Assembly: GCF_032970905.1 (NCBI RefSeq)
Contig: NZ_JAWJZA010000012.1
Direction: 5' to 3' (one strand)
Length of the DNA: 64,000 nucleotides
Source of the DNA: Veillonella absiana
GTDB taxonomy: Bacteria > Bacillota > Negativicutes > Veillonellales > Veillonellaceae
This document shows positions 17,718 to 26,078 of the stretch, in pieces (within the stretch, counting starts at the first letter, position 1; each line of letters starts with the position of its first letter). Both the position numbers and the translations under genes were made by a program. The notes beneath the pieces were generated by a model. That model saw only the letters and a list, made by a program, of their open reading frames with translations. It searched no databases and was not told where the DNA came from.

Positions 17718-18020
17718 ATGAACAAAACAGAATTAATCGCAAGCGTTGCTACAAAAACTGAATTAACTAAAAAAGATGCTGAAAAAGCAGTAAAAGCTGT
17801 ATTCGACACAGTTGCTGAAGAATTAGCAGAAGGTGGCAAAGTTCAAGTAATCGGCTTCGGTACTTTCGAAGTTCGCGAACGCGCAGCTCGTGAAGGCCGC
17901 AACCCACAAAATGGCAAAACTATCACAATTGCAGCTTCCAAATCCCCTGCATTCAAAGCTGGTAAAGGTTTGAAAGAACAAGTTAACCTTACTGAAGCTG
18001 CTAAAAAACGTAAAAAATAA
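17718..18020 (+). CDS. hup: HU-family DNA-binding protein
   Basis: A 100-residue nucleoid protein. MNKTELIASVATKTELTKKD is the usual start, GFGTFEVRERAAREGRNPQN is the DNA-binding arm, and IAASKSPAFKAGKGLK is the conserved end. Strong AAGGAGG lies 8 bases before the ATG. A lysine-rich tail of about 10 residues extends beyond the core. HU bends DNA and compacts the chromosome. It sits alone between mazG and a terminator. Confidence 0.97.
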   Translation: MNKTELIASVATKTELTKKDAEKAVKAVFDTVAEELAEGGKVQVIGFGTFEVRERAAREGRNPQNGKTITIAASKSPAFKAGKGLKEQVNLTEAAKKRKK

Positions 18021-18036
18021 TTGTCACTGACAGTTT

Positions 18037-18074
18037 AAGTAAAAGGAGATCCTTCGGGGTCTCTTTTTTTACTT
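18037..18074 (+). terminator. Terminator of hup
   Basis: The stem GGAGATCC/GGGTCTC with a TTCG tetraloop is followed by T7. Confidence 0.88.
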
Positions 18075-18184
18075 AAAATTGACAGGTCTTAGATAATGCA
18101 ACTATCACAAGTCATATACAACGTTATGGTATTTCTCTAATAGCCCTAATATATGGTATAATTGCGTAGAGAAAGGGGCATAGT

Positions 18185-19357
18185 ATGAGTTCAGAAACAC
18201 CAAGAAAGGTACTCATTGTCTCCGCGTCTATCGGGACCGGACACATGCAGGCCGCTAGAGCCATAGAAGAATATTGGGTGCAACAAGAGCCAGATGCAGA
18301 GATTACGCATGTGGATTTTTTGGATACCGATACATTATCCATCGATAATATCTTGAAGGATACATACATCAAGATGATCGACGTATTTCCTATGCTGTAT
18401 GATTTGATTTATAAATTGTCCAAAGGGGAGCATCGCGGTGGATTGTTGCAAACGGCATTGTCTTGGGTATTGAAGAACCGTATGTCCAAATTGATTAACA
18501 AAATTAAACCAGATGTGTTGGTGTTTACGCATCCGTTTCCGTGTGGTGCTGCGTGTATTTTAAAACGCCAAGGGCAGATTAATGTACCTATCATGGCAAT
18601 TTTAACGGATTTCAGTAGCCACCAATTCTGGATGTACCAACAGGTGGATACTTATTTTGTGGCCACTGAGGGAATGGTGCAGGAGATGACCTCCTGTGGC
18701 ATCGAGGAATCACGGATTCACGTATCAGGGATTCCCGTGCGTCGCGCTTTCTTTGATGATGCCATTACAGATTATCGTATGGGCGCTCCTGTGAAAGTTT
18801 TAGTCATGGGTGGTGGCCTTGGAATGGGGTCCTTAGAGTCAGCCCTTAAACGATTAGATGATATTGAATCCATAGATGAACTCGTTGTACTAGCGGGCCA
18901 AAATACTTCACTCTATGAATCATTGCTTAGCTTGAGCCGCAATATGAAAACAAAGACAACCGTGTACGGTTATGTGAGCAATGTGTCTGAATTGATGCGA
19001 GATGCTACTTTGCTTGTGACTAAACCAGGCGCCTTAACTTGTATGGAGGCTGTTACTATGGGAATACCTATGGTATTCTTTAATGCTATCCCTGGACAAG
19101 AAGATGCTAATGCAGAACTCTTAGAACGTCGTGGCTGTGCTCGTTGGACACGAGATATCCATAATTTGGAGGATGTAGTCACTGCATTATTAATTAATCC
19201 ACATCGATTACAACACATGTCTATTCAATGTCGTGCCTGGCATGTAGATGGGGCTGCGAATATCGTAGGTGATATCATCGCCATGTTGGATAAAAAGGAC
19301 CTTCCTAAATATACTGGTGACTATATGTCGAATTTAGAGTTGGCCAGTGAAAAATAA
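18185..19357 (+). CDS. UgtP/MGDG-synthase-type glycosyltransferase
   Basis: A 390-residue GT28-fold glycosyltransferase that adds sugar to diacylglycerol or a similar lipid. The N-terminal MGDG-synthase part has VLIVSASIGTGHMQAARAI, the GxGH motif that binds the acceptor, and the C-terminal nucleotide-sugar part has LVMGGGLGMGSLESALKRL and TKPGALTCMEAVTMGIPMV. AAAGGGG lies 7 bases before the ATG. A TATAAT at 18157-18162 could be the -10 element. In Gram-positive relatives such enzymes make glycolipid anchors; here the acceptor is unknown. Confidence 0.85.
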   Translation: MSSETPRKVLIVSASIGTGHMQAARAIEEYWVQQEPDAEITHVDFLDTDTLSIDNILKDTYIKMIDVFPMLYDLIYKLSKGEHRGGLLQTALSWVLKNRMSKLINKIKPDVLVFTHPFPCGAACILKRQGQINVPIMAILTDFSSHQFWMYQQVDTYFVATEGMVQEMTSCGIEESRIHVSGIPVRRAFFDDAITDYRMGAPVKVLVMGGGLGMGSLESALKRLDDIESIDELVVLAGQNTSLYESLLSLSRNMKTKTTVYGYVSNVSELMRDATLLVTKPGALTCMEAVTMGIPMVFFNAIPGQEDANAELLERRGCARWTRDIHNLEDVVTALLINPHRLQHMSIQCRAWHVDGAANIVGDIIAMLDKKDLPKYTGDYMSNLELASEK

Positions 19358-19440
19358 GAGTATTTGATTATGTGCCAAACTATTGAGCAAATATACTATT
19401 GGTTTCGCCCTTATAGTAACATATAATAGAATATGACAAT

Positions 19441-19475
19441 AAAAAAAGGCATCGCCTATGGGCGGTGCCTTTCAA
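19441..19475. terminator. Bidirectional terminator
   Basis: AAAGGCATCGCC pairs with GGCGGTGCCTTT, flanked by an A-run and Ts. It separates the glycosyltransferase from the convergent small gene. Confidence 0.75.
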
Positions 19476-19540
19476 ATGTAATTATGTGTGCGATATTTCT
19501 AATAGAATAGGTAATCCATATCTAGAAACTAGCACATTAA

Positions 19541-19867
19541 TTATAATGAATCGTAGAGTTCGATATGTTCTTGGCGAATATCTTGCAATGTAGCGAGCAG
19601 AGCTTCGGTGCTTTCAGCAGCGCTGTACAGTTCCTGAAAGTAGAGGGAATCCTCTAGGGTTACACTCCATTGGAATGAATCGTTGTCGTCGTATACAGAA
19701 AATACAATTTCTGTTTCCAATGTTTCTGGCATATGACCATCGTTATCTGTGATCGTTGCATATGATCCATCATCCAATAAATCGGTGTACAATACATCCG
19801 TGTTGTCAAAATCTAAAATACCAAAGTCCATTTTTTCATACAATGATTCAACCGTGTCGGGTCCCAT
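19541..19867 (-). CDS. Acidic conserved hypothetical protein
   Basis: A 108-residue, very acidic protein on the minus strand, starting MGPDTVESLYEKMDFGILDF. AGGAGG lies 5 bases before its ATG, which supports the start. About one quarter of the residues are Asp or Glu. No membrane helix or known catalytic motif is seen. The phrase DDGSYATITDNDG recalls small DUF1292-like beta proteins, but that is weak. It is convergent with the glycosyltransferase gene and divergent from the ABC-F gene. Confidence 0.7.
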   Translation of the reverse strand: MGPDTVESLYEKMDFGILDFDNTDVLYTDLLDDGSYATITDNDGHMPETLETEIVFSVYDDNDSFQWSVTLEDSLYFQELYSAAESTEALLATLQDIRQEHIELYDSL

Positions 19868-19961
19868 GAGTGCCTCCTAAAACATGAACATTACTTAATG
19901 AATTACTTTAATTTTATTCTACTGACGTGGGTCCACACTGTCAAGATATAGGAGTCCTACA

Positions 19962-22004
19962 ATGAATGTAGTTAGTTTACAAAATATAGAAAAATCCTAT
20001 GGTACGCGCCTCTTGTTCCGGGATGTAAATATTACATTTACCAATGAACATCGCCTAGGTCTCGTAGGTATCAATGGGACTGGGAAATCCACGTTCCTTA
20101 AAATTTTGGCGGGCCAAATGGAGGCCGATAAGGGCACTATCGACCGTAATGGCAAGGCTAGTGTGTATTACATGGCACAAATGCCTGATTTTGACGATAA
20201 TGCCACACTTTTGGAAACTATCCTAGAGGGGTCTCATCCGCAACTCCAATTGGTACGCGATTTTGAACGGGCCAGTCGCGCCTATAATGCTCTGTCTGAG
20301 TCAAGTACTGATGGTACTGTAGGTTCTGGTGAAAGCTCCGCAACAGTCGATGATTCCGTAACAGCTAATAGTGCGAGTGCATCAACAGTTGAGACTTCAA
20401 GTGCCAACACAACAAAAATTACTCGCCAATACATGGACCTCCTGGAACGGATGGATCGAGAGGAAGGTTGGCAAGTGGAGCAACAGGCTCGCATTATCCT
20501 CAATAAATTGGGATTCCCTGATGTGAATCAAGAGGTACAATATTTATCTGGTGGTCAACGTCGCCGCTTGGCCTTGGGCCAAGCATTATTATATCCTTGT
20601 GATTTGCTCCTATTGGATGAACCGACGAACCATTTGGATGAGGATAGTATTGAGTGGTTGGAAACATACTTAGCAAATCGGCAAGGTGGTTTGTTAATCA
20701 GTACGCATGACCGTTATTTCTTAGATACGGTGTGTGATGGTATTTTGGAATTATCTAATCGCCATATGTATCAATATGATGGTAATTACGGGAAATTTTT
20801 GGAACTTAAGGCGGACCGAGAGGCTCGTCAAGCAGCGACCGAGGAAAAACGGCGCCAATTTCTAAAGCGTGAAATCGAATGGGTACGTCGTGGCGCCCAG
20901 GCTCGTAGCACAAAACAAAAGGCTCGTTTACAACGGTTTGAAAACCTCAAAGCCATGGAAACTACACGACGTGTAGATACGATGGATCCGATAGCTTTGA
21001 AAACTCGTCTCGGCAAAACTATCTTTGACATTGACCATTTGAGCTTTGACTTTGATGGTCGCCCTATGGTTCGTGATTTTACGTATCACGTGGTGCGTCA
21101 TGATCGCATTGGTATCGTAGGACCAAATGGTGTTGGTAAATCTACGTTTATGAAGCTTCTAGACGGTACACTTACCCCAGCTAGTGGTACAACAGGTCGC
21201 GGTGAAACGGTCCGTATAGCCCATTTTAAGCAAGAATTACCCCACTTTGATGAGGACATGCGCGTATTAGATTACATTCGTGAGGACCATGCGTACATGG
21301 TACTTGGCGATGGTAGTACCTTAAGTGCAGGCCAAATCTTAGAGCGATTCCTCTTTACCCCAGAGCTGCATGGGGTTCCTATCCGAAAATTATCTGGTGG
21401 GGAACGTCGACGTTTGTATCTATTGAAGCTCTTGATGAGTGCCCCCAATGTACTGCTTTTGGATGAACCTACAAATGATTTAGATATTCCCACGCTAGAA
21501 GTGCTAGAGGAATTCCTTGATGGATTTGGTGGTGTTATCGTTACGGTCTGTCATGATCGTTATTTCTTGGACCGTGTAGTGGATAAACTCTTTGTATTCC
21601 AAGGTGATGGTGATATCGAAATCGTGCATGGATCTTACTCTGATTATAAAGATTCTATCAATGGTGAAAGCCAAGGTAGTGGTCATAAAAGCAATAGCTC
21701 AAGTAGTCGGGGCTTTTACAAAGGTGACAATAAGTTGGTTGAACATATAAATGAGCCTGAGAAAACATCTACGGAGGGTTCAGAGGATAAGAAACCCCTT
21801 AATAAATTTGAAGAGCAAGAATATGAAGCTATTTTAGAGGAATTACCAAAGCTAGAACACCTCATAAAAGGCCTAGATGTGATGATTGCACAATGTGCAA
21901 CAGACTTTCAAAAAATGCAAGAATTGATGGTTGAGAGAAATTCCGCACAACAGCGGGCTGATGAGCTTACAGAGCGATGGATGTCTCTTGAAGAGCGACT
22001 TTAA
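19962..22004 (+). CDS. ABC-F family ATPase (Uup-like)
   Basis: A soluble protein of 680 residues with two ATP-binding cassettes and no membrane helices. Domain 1 has GINGTGKST (Walker A), LSGGQRRRLALGQAL and LLLLDEPTNHLDEDS. Domain 2 has GPNGVGKST, LSGGERRRLYLLKLL and LLLDEPTNDLD. A charged linker follows domain 1, and a C-terminal coiled coil (about 610-680) resembles the DNA-binding tail of Uup. ABC-F proteins act on the ribosome. A Ser/Thr/Ala-rich insertion at about residues 106-150 interrupts domain 1. AGGAG lies 7 bases before the ATG. Confidence 0.92.
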   Translation: MNVVSLQNIEKSYGTRLLFRDVNITFTNEHRLGLVGINGTGKSTFLKILAGQMEADKGTIDRNGKASVYYMAQMPDFDDNATLLETILEGSHPQLQLVRDFERASRAYNALSESSTDGTVGSGESSATVDDSVTANSASASTVETSSANTTKITRQYMDLLERMDREEGWQVEQQARIILNKLGFPDVNQEVQYLSGGQRRRLALGQALLYPCDLLLLDEPTNHLDEDSIEWLETYLANRQGGLLISTHDRYFLDTVCDGILELSNRHMYQYDGNYGKFLELKADREARQAATEEKRRQFLKREIEWVRRGAQARSTKQKARLQRFENLKAMETTRRVDTMDPIALKTRLGKTIFDIDHLSFDFDGRPMVRDFTYHVVRHDRIGIVGPNGVGKSTFMKLLDGTLTPASGTTGRGETVRIAHFKQELPHFDEDMRVLDYIREDHAYMVLGDGSTLSAGQILERFLFTPELHGVPIRKLSGGERRRLYLLKLLMSAPNVLLLDEPTNDLDIPTLEVLEEFLDGFGGVIVTVCHDRYFLDRVVDKLFVFQGDGDIEIVHGSYSDYKDSINGESQGSGHKSNSSSSRGFYKGDNKLVEHINEPEKTSTEGSEDKKPLNKFEEQEYEAILEELPKLEHLIKGLDVMIAQCATDFQKMQELMVERNSAQQRADELTERWMSLEERL

Positions 22005-22016
22005 CTATGATATAAT
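21988..22016 (+). promoter_or_regulatory. Promoter of the hydrogenase gene
   Basis: TTGAAG and TATAAT lie 17 bases apart. The -35 box is inside the last codons of the ABC-F gene. Confidence 0.65.
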
Positions 22017-22060
22017 TCTCAAAGTATAACGATAACTACGTTACCTAAGTAGGAGGACCT

Positions 22061-23533
22061 ATGAGGAAGTACCAATTTTTAGATCGTCGTGTTCCAATTG
22101 AAGACGGCAATATTGCATTAGTGCAAGATTTATCTAAATGTAAAAACTGTTCCCTTTGCCGTAAAGCCTGTGCGGTAGATATGGGCGTATTTGACTACTA
22201 TGATTTGACTACAAATGGGGATGTGCCAATCTGTATTCATTGTGGTCAATGTGCATCCATTTGTCCATTCGATTCCATTAACGAACGTTCTGAAATCGAC
22301 GAAGTAAAAGCAGCTATTGCTGATCCAAACAAAATTGTTGTATTCCAAACTGCACCAGCCGTACGCGTTGGTTTAGGTGAAGAATTCGGCATGGAAGCGG
22401 GTACTTTCGTAGAAGGCAAAATGGTATCTGCCCTTCGCAAATTAGGAGGGGACTATGTATTAGATACAAACTTCGGTGCTGACATGACTATCATGGAAGA
22501 AGCATCCGAATTAATTGAACGTGTATTGCATGGCGATGGTACATTGCCACAGTTCACTAGTTGCTGCCCAGCATGGGTTAAGTTTGCAGAAACATTCTAT
22601 CCTGAGTTTTTGCCAAACTTGTCTACAGCTAAGAGCCCAATTGCAATGCAAGCACCAACGCAAAAAACATACTTTGCAGAAAAAATGGGTATCGATGCGA
22701 AACAAATCGTGGCTGTATGTGTAACTCCATGTACGGCTAAGAAATTTGAAATTCGTCGTGAAGAAATGAATGCATCTGCTGAATACTGGAACAAACCAGA
22801 TATGCGCGATACAGATTACTGTATTACAACTCGTGAATTGGCTAAATGGATTCGTGCAGAAGAAATTAGCTTTGATGAATTAGAAGACTCCACATTTGAT
22901 CCATTGATGGGCGAAGCATCTGGTGGCGGTATCATCTTCGGTAACACTGGTGGTGTTATGGAATCTGCTATGCGTGCTGCTTATGAAATGGTAACAAATG
23001 AGGATGCTCCTAATACATTGATTCCATTTCAAGAAATTCGTGGCATGGAAGGCGCTCGTGAAGCTGACGTTGTAATCGGCGATAAAACATTGCACGTAGC
23101 GGCTGTACATGGTACTGGCAACTTGCGTAAATTCATCGATCATATGCGTGCTGAAAACATCCATTATGACTTCATCGAAGTAATGGCATGTCGTGGTGGC
23201 TGTATCGGTGGTGGTGGTCAACCACGCGTTAAATTACCTCAAGCTGATAAAGCTCGTGAAGCACGTATTGCATCCTTGTATACTCGTGATAGCGAAGTGA
23301 AAGTAAAAACAGCTTGTGATAATCCACAAATTCAAGCATTGTACAATGAGTTCTTTGATGGTAAACCATTGAGTGATAAAGCTCATAAAATGCTTCATTC
23401 CCATCACTTTGTAAGCCGCGTAGCAGATTTAGGACCTAATGGTGCTTGTACACCTGTTACATGTCCTACATCTGTACCAAACTTGAAAAAAGCAGCTGAT
23501 GCAGCAAAAGCGGCAGCAGAAGCAGCAAAATAA
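22061..23533 (+). CDS. [FeFe] hydrogenase, group-B type
   Basis: This enzyme reduces protons with ferredoxin or oxidises H2. The 490 residues start with a 2[4Fe-4S] ferredoxin domain (CKNCSLCRKACAV and CIHCGQCASICPF). The H-cluster domain has its three signatures: TSCCPAW, TPCTAKKFEI and EVMACRGGCIGGGGQP. Ala after CCP, Thr in place of Met before PC, and Arg in MACRGGC differ from the best-studied group A enzymes and fit the group B branch. The C-terminus is Ala/Lys-rich. AGGAGG lies 6 bases before the ATG. No other hydrogenase subunit or maturase is nearby, so it may act as a monomer. Confidence 0.93.
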   Translation: MRKYQFLDRRVPIEDGNIALVQDLSKCKNCSLCRKACAVDMGVFDYYDLTTNGDVPICIHCGQCASICPFDSINERSEIDEVKAAIADPNKIVVFQTAPAVRVGLGEEFGMEAGTFVEGKMVSALRKLGGDYVLDTNFGADMTIMEEASELIERVLHGDGTLPQFTSCCPAWVKFAETFYPEFLPNLSTAKSPIAMQAPTQKTYFAEKMGIDAKQIVAVCVTPCTAKKFEIRREEMNASAEYWNKPDMRDTDYCITTRELAKWIRAEEISFDELEDSTFDPLMGEASGGGIIFGNTGGVMESAMRAAYEMVTNEDAPNTLIPFQEIRGMEGAREADVVIGDKTLHVAAVHGTGNLRKFIDHMRAENIHYDFIEVMACRGGCIGGGGQPRVKLPQADKAREARIASLYTRDSEVKVKTACDNPQIQALYNEFFDGKPLSDKAHKMLHSHHFVSRVADLGPNGACTPVTCPTSVPNLKKAADAAKAAAEAAK

Positions 23534-23553
23534 TAGATATACATTACAAAGAG

Positions 23554-23588
23554 CCTTTCTTGTTCTAATGAGCAAGAAAGGTTTTTTT
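23554..23588 (+). terminator. Terminator of the hydrogenase gene
   Basis: The stem CCTTTCTTG/CAAGAAAGG is followed by T7. Confidence 0.88.
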
Positions 23589-23971
23589 ATTCAAATATAA
23601 TAGCTGTACTGAACTTTTGTGGATTATTATAGAGGATGTAATCGTATACTATATTGGTTACTATAGGGAAATGATAGTATGTTTATATATTGAAATACCA
23701 TACAGAGTAGATGTATAAATATACTAGTCAAGGTAAATAAAATATAAAATAATATTTTGAATAGAGATTATTTTGATAATCAATAGTCAAGTAATTATTT
23801 CAATTTAGCAAAATAAAGTTCTAATAAATCCGATATATACTATATCGATAAAATTAGTTGGGGTAGAGGTGGATAGAAATATAATCTTATATGTTAAAGT
23901 GGATTATTTTTTATTTATTATGTTGAAAAAATTAAATATACAATTATTTAGAATAAAAAGGTGGAAAAGTC
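23589..23971. other. AT-rich intergenic stretch
   Basis: No convincing gene is present. It carries the motif GATATATAC, then TATATCGATAAAATT (23832-23855), which recurs nearly unchanged upstream of 49465. It ends at the promoter of the thiM leader. Confidence 0.5.
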
Positions 23972-24000
23972 TTTACAATAGTAAACACAAATGGTATACT
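23972..24000 (+). promoter_or_regulatory. Strong promoter of the thiM leader RNA
   Basis: TTTACA and TATACT are separated by exactly 17 bases. Transcription should start near 24007, more than 400 bases before the thiM start codon. Confidence 0.75.
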
Positions 24001-24002
24001 TT

Positions 24003-24306
24003 GAGTATAAAAAGTATATGAACTTGGTATAGTTTGATCTCGAGGGTGGAGGTCAATATGTGAAGAGCTATGACAGTACTTTTTAAACTACAAGTATTAA
24101 TCATGCTTTTTAAGCTGGAGTGTTTATACTAACATTTAAAATATGTTTGAGGGTGAGAGCTCGACATATGCTTAGAGGTGTGAGTCCAAGCCTTTTCTAG
24201 TGCGTAGATAAGGCGAAGTGTTGAGTATAAACGATTTACAGATGAAGAGTATGACGAGCGAAATGGCGACGTATGATATTGTGAGTTATCATACGTCGCC
24301 GTTTTG
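24003..24306 (+). ncRNA. Unidentified structured leader RNA before thiM
   Basis: A leader of about 300 bases ends in a near-perfect 13-bp terminator hairpin (24265-24300) with GTTTT after it. GTTTATACTAAC (24122-24133) pairs with GTTGAGTATAAAC (24220-24232), closing a domain with two inner hairpins (ATATGT/ACATAT and GCCTT/AAGGC). The motif GAGGGTG, followed by a purine-rich run and ATATG, occurs twice (24042 and 24149), as in tandem aptamers. AGTATAAA at 24004-24011 could compete for the same TTTATACT. The TPP riboswitch core (CTGAGA, GAACCTGATC) is absent. Confidence 0.55.
24265..24306 (+). terminator. Strong terminator hairpin in the thiM leader
   Basis: GGCGACGTATGAT pairs fully with ATCATACGTCGCC around a short loop, then GTTTT. 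It lies about 107 bases before the thiM ATG, so it would block thiM unless controlled. Confidence 0.8.
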
Positions 24307-24412
24307 CTGTATAATGGACATGGATCATCTTTTATTTTTTAGAATAGAGCACGAGTTCGAGTTGAATGAGTACTTTGAACGTAAGTTGTATTTTGCAATT
24401 AATGAGGTACAT

Positions 24413-25231
24413 ATGACAAACTATACTACTGCAATTGGAGAGGCCTTGGCAGCCTTAAGAAGGAAAAAACCAATTGTTCATAATATTACAAATTATGTGA
24501 CAGCTCACGAATGTGCTAATGTTTTATTAGCTATTGGTGGATCCCCTATTATGGCATCTCATCCAGGTGAGGTACAGGAGATTACAACTCTTAGTCAGTC
24601 TTTAGTGTTAAACATTGGAACGATTGAGGAGGGGACAGCAACGTCTATGCTGTTAGCCGGTAAACAAGCTAATACATTACAGATCCCCATTGTGATTGAT
24701 CCTGTAGGTGCTGGGGCTACACTGTTGCGTCGTCGTGTGGCGACACATTTACCCTCTCAACTTGAGGTTGCTATTATTCGTGGTAATGCTTCTGAAATTA
24801 TGGCTCTTTATGAAATCTCCTATACCGCTGGTGGCGTAGATGCGACAGATGAAAGTCTCCCTATAACACAAGCGGCCACTACCATCGCGAAGAAATATAA
24901 TTCTGTAGTCGCAGTTACCGGTGCGGTAGATATCATTACAGATGGGACTATAGTTGTGGAATTACATAATGGTGTAGATCTGTTGCCTATGCTCACCGGA
25001 ACGGGGTGTATGACCACGGCTATTGTAGGCGCTTTTGCAAGTGTTGTTAGTCCAATGACCGCAGCAATAGCTGGCATTACAACGATGAGTGTGGCTGGTG
25101 AAATAGCATATTCAAAATTACAACATGGAGAGTGGATAGGGTCCTTCGGTAGATATTTACATGATGCGATTGGATTGATGACACCAGAGATGCTCGTTGA
25201 AAAGGCTCGCATTGTAGTAGTGAAAGAATAA
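24413..25231 (+). CDS. thiM: Hydroxyethylthiazole kinase
   Basis: ThiM phosphorylates 4-methyl-5-(2-hydroxyethyl)thiazole in thiamine salvage. The start is the ATG at 24413 (MTNYTTAIGEALAALRRKKP), with GAGG 6 bases upstream; the frame opens much earlier but that part covers the leader hairpin. The 272 residues show the ribokinase-like fold: HNITNYVTAHECANVLLAIG, SPIMASHPGEV, VIDPVGAGAT, IIRGNASEI and the catalytic LTGTGCMTTAIVGAF. No thiD or thiE follows, so the partner genes must be elsewhere. Expression is probably controlled by the leader RNA. Confidence 0.95.
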   Translation: MTNYTTAIGEALAALRRKKPIVHNITNYVTAHECANVLLAIGGSPIMASHPGEVQEITTLSQSLVLNIGTIEEGTATSMLLAGKQANTLQIPIVIDPVGAGATLLRRRVATHLPSQLEVAIIRGNASEIMALYEISYTAGGVDATDESLPITQAATTIAKKYNSVVAVTGAVDIITDGTIVVELHNGVDLLPMLTGTGCMTTAIVGAFASVVSPMTAAIAGITTMSVAGEIAYSKLQHGEWIGSFGRYLHDAIGLMTPEMLVEKARIVVVKE

Positions 25232-25288
25232 AACTAATACCATATTAATCATTAGAAAGAATAGAATCAGTAATTAAACTGATACAAT

Positions 25289-25322
25289 TAAAATCCAGGT
25301 ACCTTTGTATCTGGATTTTTCT
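25289..25322 (+). terminator. Terminator of thiM
   Basis: The stem AAATCCAGGTA/TATCTGGATTT is followed by Ts. Confidence 0.82.
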
Positions 25323-25451
25323 ATTTTGTATATATGATTAAGATATCTTGCCAAAAATAATAATTCTTGTTACACTATAAGAAGATAATTATTATTTGTT
25401 AGTTTTTGTTATCTATAATGAGAGAATAATTCATTAACAAATTAGACGTTA

Positions 25452-25829
25452 TGGTACCAAGCCTTAGTTCTTCGTGAAGATGATCCATTGTTGCCAGCTA
25501 TTCTTGATGTTTATGAAAAGCAAGGCATCCGTAATGGTCATCCATCTAATATTATGACTGGTCCTGCATTTAAAACTGAACTAGCTACAGCATATCCAGA
25601 GTGTCGCCTTGTTGTGACTAAGGAAACTATGACTGTAGAAGCTATGATTAAAATTGTATATGATCTTTTGAAAGATAAACTTAATATCTCTAAGATTACA
25701 TTCTCTAGTGGTGTAAATAAAGCTAGCGAAGAATATACACCAACAGGTACTAAGGCGCGTTGCCCATTATGTGGTATTGCTTTAGATGAAAATGGTGTAT
25801 GTCCAAAATGTGGATATAAACATAAATAA
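25452..25829 (+). pseudogene. 5'-truncated gene with C-terminal zinc ribbon
   Basis: From a stop codon at 25442 the frame is open but has no ATG and no ribosome binding site near its start. It encodes ALVLREDDPLLPAILDVYEK through LVVTKETMTVEAMIKIVYDL and ends in a zinc ribbon (CPLCGIALDENGVCPKCGYK). The body looks like a conserved, well-ordered protein, so the N-terminus has probably been lost. I do not recognise the family. The track start at a TTG (25488) is not convincing. Confidence 0.5.
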
Positions 25830-25945
25830 CATTTATAGTTAAGTTCTGTACCTAGTTAGATTTAGAACACCTCTAGTGATAAAGTAATCCCTTACATAAT
25901 AAAATAAATTCTCAAATGACAAAATAAAATCTTAAAAAATGACAA

Positions 25946-26024
25946 AATAAAATCCCAAATGATGAAAGCCCCGTTCGTTGGCGTAATGCCTGCGAACGGG
26001 GCTTTCATCATTTGGGATTTTATT
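25946..26024. repeat. Perfect 32-bp inverted repeat hairpin
   Basis: Left arm 25946-25977 and right arm 25993-26024 are perfectly complementary over 32 bases, with a 15-base loop that itself holds GGC/GCC. The left arm is preceded by two direct copies of AAATGACAAAATAAAAT. The stem is far longer than needed for a terminator. It lies between two decayed genes. Confidence 0.75.
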
Positions 26025-26078
26025 ATGGGTATTTCTATAATAATAGCTCGAGTTTGAGTCTGTATCGTTACCGATAAT

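Noticed and set aside
24003..24264. TPP riboswitch before thiM
   Set aside because: The conserved CTGAGA and GAACCTGATC parts of the TPP aptamer are not present, so the leader is left unidentified.
24218..24412. 65 extra N-terminal residues of ThiM
   Set aside because: That part lies across the leader hairpin and terminator, and a good ribosome binding site precedes the ATG at 24413.
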